Shown here in pieces: positions 54,701-62,300 of a stretch of 64,000 bases of DNA. The position numbers and the translations under genes are program-made. This DNA is from Charina bottae (taxonomy: Eukaryota; Chordata; Lepidosauria; Squamata; Charinaidae): the NCBI GenBank assembly GCA_023362775.1, contig JALMGJ010000005.1:37257463-37321462 (forward strand), in the 5' to 3' direction. Each line of letters opens with the position of its first letter. Position 1 is the first letter of the stretch. The notes below the pieces were generated by a model, which saw only the letters and a program-made list of their open reading frames with translations, searched no databases and was not told where the DNA came from.

Positions 54701-56289
54701 TGATGCTAAGAGCAGATATAGCCCCATATTGTGCACCAACAGCAGTATTGCCCAGGCAAAGCCGAAGAGCCTGGTTAGGATCTAAACAGAACATAATTTT
54801 ATTTAGCAAGAGGGAAAGAAAGACAGACTATGATCAATTAACATTTCAAACTTAGAAAAGAGTCATCATTCATCATCACTGGCGATCACTCGTAGCCGAG
54901 TAAGATCCATACAAATTGAATTGGCTCAGTTAAAGACATGTTCTGTTATTCAAATCATGGTTTGGTGTTGCAGATTTGAACTCAGCAGGAACAAGTGCTC
55001 TTGAACATAAGCAGGGAGGTGGAAGAATGCTGAGTAACTAAGAAGCAGAGTCCCACTGAAAATAGGGTTAAGCCCACACTCTGCATCCAGGACAACTATA
55101 TTAAAAAGTGCTCATAACATAGATGTCTTGGATGCAGAGTATGGGCTTAGCCCATCTATCAGTGAATGCTAACAGACATACATTATATTTGAAGTAAAAA
55201 TTAGATTTATTAAGACATACATGAGGGAAGAAGGGTCTCACTCCTATCTAAACTGCATCTTGAAGAGAGGGAAGCAAGAGAGTTTGCCTCTTGAACACAG
55301 AAACTAATTTTACTAACAACCGGCCAGGTGAGACACAGACACAGGGCATGTGAAGACCCTTCCTCTAATCCAGGGGTCCCCAATCTGTGGGCCATGGCCC
55401 ACTAGTGGGCTGCGGCCTGTTAGGAAGTGGGCCGCGGGGCTCTCACCTGCAAATCCCGCCCCCCTGGTGCACACGATTACCCTGCCCCCAGTGTATGTGA
55501 TTGGCTCCTGCCTGCAAACCCCGCCCCCCTGGAAAAATTTTCTTCCACGACCGGTCCCTGGTGCCAGAAAGGTTGGGGTTTGCATAATCATAGTTTTTCT
55601 GTAATATACCCCTTCTAGGACATCCTTTCTGGAAGACCCTATACTAAAAGTTGTTTTTTTCTTTCATAGGTTTTGTTGTGATTTTTATTTTGCTGTTTTC
55701 CAACTGGGAAAAAAATCTGTTGATTCTTCACACTATGGCTTGATCTCTTTGTTAAATATGTTGCCAAATATTTACTAGTGGCTCTGGCACACAGACTACA
55801 GATGACAGTATTTTTGATTATCTATTCTGTATGATCTGCTTTTATAAAAATGCAAAAAGCTTTGGATATCAGATTACTAGCCAATAATTTGGAAATACAG
55901 TTAAAAAACTGGATCAGCAGTGGTAGTTTTACTGGATGCAGAAAAGCTCTTTAATATACAGTAATGCAAGTTTTGACCAAATATGGATTTCCTTATTTTT
56001 TATTATTAATTGGATTATGTGGTAGTCCAATCCCACTGCCATTTTATTAGAAGTGGAATTATTTCTTCATCTATCAGAACTCTTCAAAAGATGCCCTTTA
56101 TTATCTTTTATTTAATTTAACATTGGAACCATATCAGGCAATCAAAGGACATTCTGAGCATAGAAGCATCTAGAACTGAACACAAATTATTATATGCCAA
56201 GGATACATTATGTCTTCTGGATAATTATGTATATTCCATACCAAAAAGTATTAATGTAGTACAAAGTTGGGTAAGTCGTCAGATTGCTC

Positions 56290-56325
<36 letters not shown>

Positions 56326-59300
56326 GTCTATCAAATTTATCACTCCCCATCTCCCCCCAAAGGAGGCGGTTTACAGAGAAATCACAATTAAAATTCAATA
56401 CAACTTACACAAACAATAAATACCATAAAAATATAAATAGAATAAAATCCAGATGGCTGAGTTCTCAATTAATTGCTCAATTAATTGGAATAAATTTCAT
56501 ATACTTCCAAAAGGCACTAATATATCCATAGAAATCTGTGAAAATTGGTATTTTACTTGTTGATTCGTTTTCTAGAACTGAAATTAAGTTATAATTCCAG
56601 AATTGAAGGCTACAAGACATACAGTATCTGAAAGATGCTGGGAGAGGAGTATAAATTGTAGGTAAATCCTTTTTTTTTTTTTTTGGAGTACATGAGCTAG
56701 TAATAGGAGGATATATTATTTTGGATCAGCTTACTGCCAATAAATATTTTAAACCAGGTATTTCTAGAATAATTCGGATTGTTAAAAAGTGCAGAATGGC
56801 AGTACATTCCATTTAAACATCGTTTGATTTCAAAATTTGATCCAGATGCATTAGCAGCATCTAAAACTCTTGAATAATTAGTACAAAAGATTCTACACTA
56901 TATTAAGATGAAATTAATTCAACAAGATCTGTTCATGTTTGTTGGACACCTCAGACAATGGTGTGGATAGCTTCACTACCAATTGCTGGAAGGAAAAATG
57001 ATGGAGGGAGACATATAACATCCCTGCACTTTCTTATTTTTGGCTTAATATCCATTATTTATATGGTTTGGGGGAAAAGGAATGGGATTTAAAAACGTTA
57101 ACATGATATTGAATTGTATCTGAAAATTTGGAATGTATCAATTTATGAAGAACTTTAGAATTATTAAAGATGGACTGTACCAAAGATGATTTATTGTGTT
57201 GGACGTAAAGTGATGGATTGCTGCTATGTGTTTCTTTTCTGCCTATAAATTAGCTCTCTACTGATGCAAGGGAAAGACTGACCAATATTACTCTGTATGG
57301 TCAGGTTTTATGCTGTGTTTAAAAACTGAGCTGTTGGCAGGATGTGTGATACTATAGATGTGTGGAATGTTTTTGTCTTTTTCCCTGTTGTCTTTGATAA
57401 TAGTTAATGCTAAAATTAATATGGGACTCTGGGCCACCAGAACATGGAACTTCTTTCTAGACCAGTGATCAAACCTACCTTATTATAAACTGGACACACA
57501 AGAGTAGACTCTTCAGCAGCAGGTTTCACCAGTAGCAGAAATAGTTTCCAATTCTTACATATAGGTTTTGCCTTAAAGTGCTACACCCCAGGCCAGAATC
57601 TACTGCTTGCAATAAATATAAGGCCTTTGTAGCGCATTATCTCTGCATTTCAGAGCATTATTGTAGCACAGTTTAATGTGTGCAGCCGTTCATGCAGACT
57701 ACATGCAAAATGCATCATACTATACCTTTGCCTTCTCAGTCCATGAGGAAAAAGATTGAGAGAAAGAGAAATGCCAAAAATAAATATGGAAAAAAATAGA
57801 CAGAATCCATATACTGTTATTTCCAGTAAAATATCTCTGTTCAGTAACAGGTCTGTTGAAATCAGTTTCTCTGAGGCATGGAGACGTCAATGTATTTGTA
57901 AGATAAGGAAAATAATGCATCCAAACAAGATATCTTCAGAGTCACTAATGGAAGCAATGGCCCAAAGCCACCTCTTATTTCAACATATGCTTATTTTTAA
58001 TCCTGGAAACCAAGAAATCATTCAATAAGATATTATATTACTTCCATGTAGCATTTCCTATTAAACTGAAGTTCCAGATAACTGAGCATACTCATTTATA
58101 TGCTCAGATATATTTTTGCTGATATTGTTATTCAAAGACTTCCACAGAGATTAGATTCCCAAAGGTTGTGTTCACATGACACCATACCCATAGTTAACTG
58201 TACCATATTTTACTCACTTATCTCAAATGTCTGTAGTTGCATGATATACCACTCAATAAACTAACCTTAAAGACTGGGTGCAGATAATACTCAAGGCTAA
58301 AACAAGGATTTTTATTTGTGCTTCAGTGTGCTGTGTAAACAAAATGAGAGTGAGCTTCTAGTATGTAAGAGATCAGCAGGCACTCATACTTACCAAATAT
58401 CAAAGCTAGACCGTGGGATGTTCCTACTGCTATGAGACTTGATGCTGCCTAAACCAAGCAAAATTTATTGAGATTTCAAGCAGTGCATGAGTACTAAAAA
58501 CCACAAGCAGGAACTGATTCTAGAACCTACAAACCTGGGGGAAGGATAAAGATTCAGCATCAGCTAAATCAAAGCTACTTAAGTATGCAGGAACTAAACT
58601 TATAAAAGCAGACTGGACTCAAATGAATTTATAATTGTAACCATGTTACAATTGTTTTATGAAAACCTGCTCACTAACTTGGATGAAATGCTGAGCTATG
58701 ATCTGCCATTATATAAATGAGCTTTGAGAATGTACATCTCCTTTTCTGGAATGCAGGAATTTCTATTGGAAGCTTTCACTAATTATGTCAATTAACAATT
58801 GTTTTCACATAAATCCTGAACCATGTTTAATTTTGTTATGGATTATATAACAAATCATATTTTGAAGTTGGCTGTAACTAAACAAAAAATTGTAACCAAA
58901 ATTTGTCCAGGGTTGATCATCAACTTAAAAATGAGAATGAAAGCTTCTGACCTCTTCACCAACATGTTGCTGAGGAGAGAGGAGTATATAAGCCCAAGGC
59001 TTCTTCACATATTGCTAAAACATAAATTATAGTTATGCCCCAAACAAGGCCTCTGTTGTTTGTCATAAGCCATTACTTGAATACTACAAATTAATTGAAT
59101 TCAGCATTTAGGTTCTTTGCATTGTATGTAGTTTAATTATAACCCGTATTTATGAATACAGATTAAAGGTTTTTATTTATATTAGGTATACCAAAATATT
59201 TTGCCAAAGAGAAAGGCAGATATGTCTTAGTAACATGAATTCCAAATACTATAAAATGAGTGTACATAGCATTTGGAAATTAGTATTAAACAAATATCAA

Positions 59301-62300
59301 CCACAAAGAACTCTATAATTCTTTTCAAACTTACAATTGCAGTGGGTAAACCTGCATCCACTTTGGCCTACAACAACAACAACAAAAAATAGAGAGCGAA
59401 TGAAAATATTAGCAATTGTTTTCAAAATACAGAATAAGTAAAGTGGTATAACTTTGGACTTGTGGGATCTACTTTGTTTTTTTTAATCTGAATCCCAAAA
59501 TCTACCAATCACAGTCCGGAACAAAATATACATACCTGAAGAATCCCGAGGCTAAGAAAAAACTTAGTATCAAAACTAAACAAGGCTCTCACATAAAAAT
59601 CCATCCCTGATACCAGCCTTTATTTTAGCAACATAAATAAGGACAATGTAGGATATATTTGATGCAATTATTATCTAATTAGAAATAAAAAATCATTGAC
59701 TATTGAGAGATTAATCAATACACCCAATTAATGTTCTGTCCATACATGGATTAGGGGATCATGAGGCTTATCATGAAAATAAAATGCTATCTTCATATCA
59801 AGTAATTTATCTGAGGTTTACCAATTTGCTTTCTGAAGTCTACTCTCTCTGGCCATGTAACAGTTCAATTTTTTATTTAGAGCTCAACCTACTGTACAGG
59901 ATGGACCATCTTCAATGGTTACAGTAGGCTGCAGCTAGAAGATGTTCAATCAGCCTCTTTTCCAAGAATCATGATCTAACCACAGCTATTCTGTATAGAA
60001 GTAAATTAGTGTCCTCCCAATTAAAATATGTTGCTTCTTTTAATTAAATTGTTGCTCAGTTATTCCTCCTCTCCAGTCCCATCACCTTCAGGACAATAAA
60101 ATGTACAGAAGAAATAAGTTTATCCAAACATAGTTTACCTAATATGTCGTATAGCAATAAAGTATCTCTGCCAAAAACTGTAGGAATAACTTATATTATG
60201 GAAAGCATTCAAACAAAAACATTAATGATGTAAACTAAACTGCCTTTTATTGTTTTGTTTTTTGCAAAGTGTTGTTTATTGCATGGACAGCAGCTCAATT
60301 TTGCCACAACAGCAAGACTACAAAATCCCAGGACTTGCAGTAAAAAGAAAATTATTTTATTCCAAATTAGTGTATTGTTGATACTGTTTATTTGCCACAA
60401 TGGGCAAGCATGAAGGAAGAGACAAAAGGAACTTACTGCTGCAGATGCTATTTGGGTAGAAATGCCCTTCAAAAGTGACAGTCGTATAACTGAGCCATGG
60501 ATGGAGAAAGAATCACGAAGTTTTTTCTTCCTATGAAAGCAATAAAATCAGAATAGCATTTTATTCTATTTTCAAAATGAACAGGTTTGCTACAAAATGC
60601 TACAGGTTTCAACAGTTTGACAGAGACTAAGTTTAAAAAAAAATCATGCATAAATGACAGAATCTCTGCCCTACCCCTGAAATTGCATCTACATAATCAC
60701 AGTGACAAATTTGATGGTGCAATATTCAGGCACTTCCACAGTGTTTAAAAGATTAATAATTATGATTCAATAGTTGCTAATAATCTAATCTAGAATCAGT
60801 ATCCATTGGTTCCACATACTCACAATTCTGATTCTCAAAGGATCTGAATTAATCTGCCAACAGTTACCGTTTTAGGTGTGATTTATCTCCACTATCGGAG
60901 CTTGCTACTGAAGAAGTATCATATGAATGAGTGTCAACGTTATCAATGTTCAGAAGGGAAGGATCCTCAAGAACAAATGGTTCTTCCTCATCATCAGTCT
61001 AAATGAAATGATATATATAATTTTCTAGTAAATCTGTATCAATACTCACAAGACAGTAATAGTATCATTTAAACTGTTTTTAGATATTAAAAACATTAAA
61101 CTGTTTTTAGATATTTTGTATAGTTTTTAAATTTTTATTTATTGCAACCCGCCCAGAGTCCCTTGTTTGGGAGATGGGCGGGGAATAAATTTGAATAATA
61201 AATAAATAAAATAAATAAACTAGTATTGTTAGAGCAGGTCTGGGAATGTTTGTATTTCCCAGGCACACATAAGGCACTGTGCTGAAGACAGGGCAGAAAG
61301 ACAGTAAGTAAAGGTAAAGGTTCCCACCGCACATTTGTGCAGTCGTGTCCAACTCTAGGGGCCGGTGCTCATCTCCGTTTGTTAGCCGAAGAGCCAGCGT
61401 TGTCCGAAGATGCTTCCATGGTCATGTGGCTGGCATGACGCACGCAGAACGCGGTTACCTACCCACCGAAGTGGTACCTATTCATCTACTTGCATTTGCA
61501 TGCTTTCGAATTGCTAGGTTGGCAAGAGCTGGGGCGAATGCGGGAGCTCACTCCGTCATGCGGGGCTAGGGATTCGAACCTCCAAACTTGCGACCTTCCG
61601 ATTGACAAGCCTGGCGTCTTACCCGCTGAGCCACCACGCCCCCATCAGAAAGACAGTACATGCTCATAAAACAGAATGTGCCAATAAAAAAAGGCAGACA
61701 GAAAAACATAAGCAAATGCAATGCTTATCAAATTAATGTGCATCTTTTAAGGGTCTTGTTCTCATTTATTAAGATAGTTTGAGCATAGCATTATATTCTA
61801 GCAAGTAAAAAAGAAGCAGATGTTTGAGCAGCTTGCATATCTGCTTTCCACTTTTGTGGCAGAGGTGGTGAAGGGGAAATGGATACCACACTTTGCAACT
61901 TACTTCATTTAAAATACTTTCTAGTGTTGGAGGAGTATCAACTTGAGGAATATCAAATTCCTTGTCATCAATCTAGATGAAGAAATGAAAAGCAATATAT
62001 TTAAACTTTATTATCATGATGTAAGCCATCAGCTTTCCATAATGCAATCCATCATGTTCCTTACTGTTCTCATTCTGGAGATGACTTTTCCTAAAAACTG
62101 ATACTTCCTAAAGGAAAGTTTAAAAAAATATAAAAAATCTTAACCAGGTAATGGTATAGGTTGTTTCTGAACATATACATATTTATGCAGCACCCTGAAG
62201 CACTGTCAGCTTGCCTTTTTAAGGGTGGGTTCACACATTATTCAAAGTCATTTTGCTGCTTGGTTTAGACATAATGTCTTGTGTGAATTCAGCACTGTGG

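Noticed and set aside
56020..57250. A LINE in the plus orientation
   Set aside because: Codon-like stretches can be read, but no reverse transcriptase motif is secure, so I left it as unrecognised intron.
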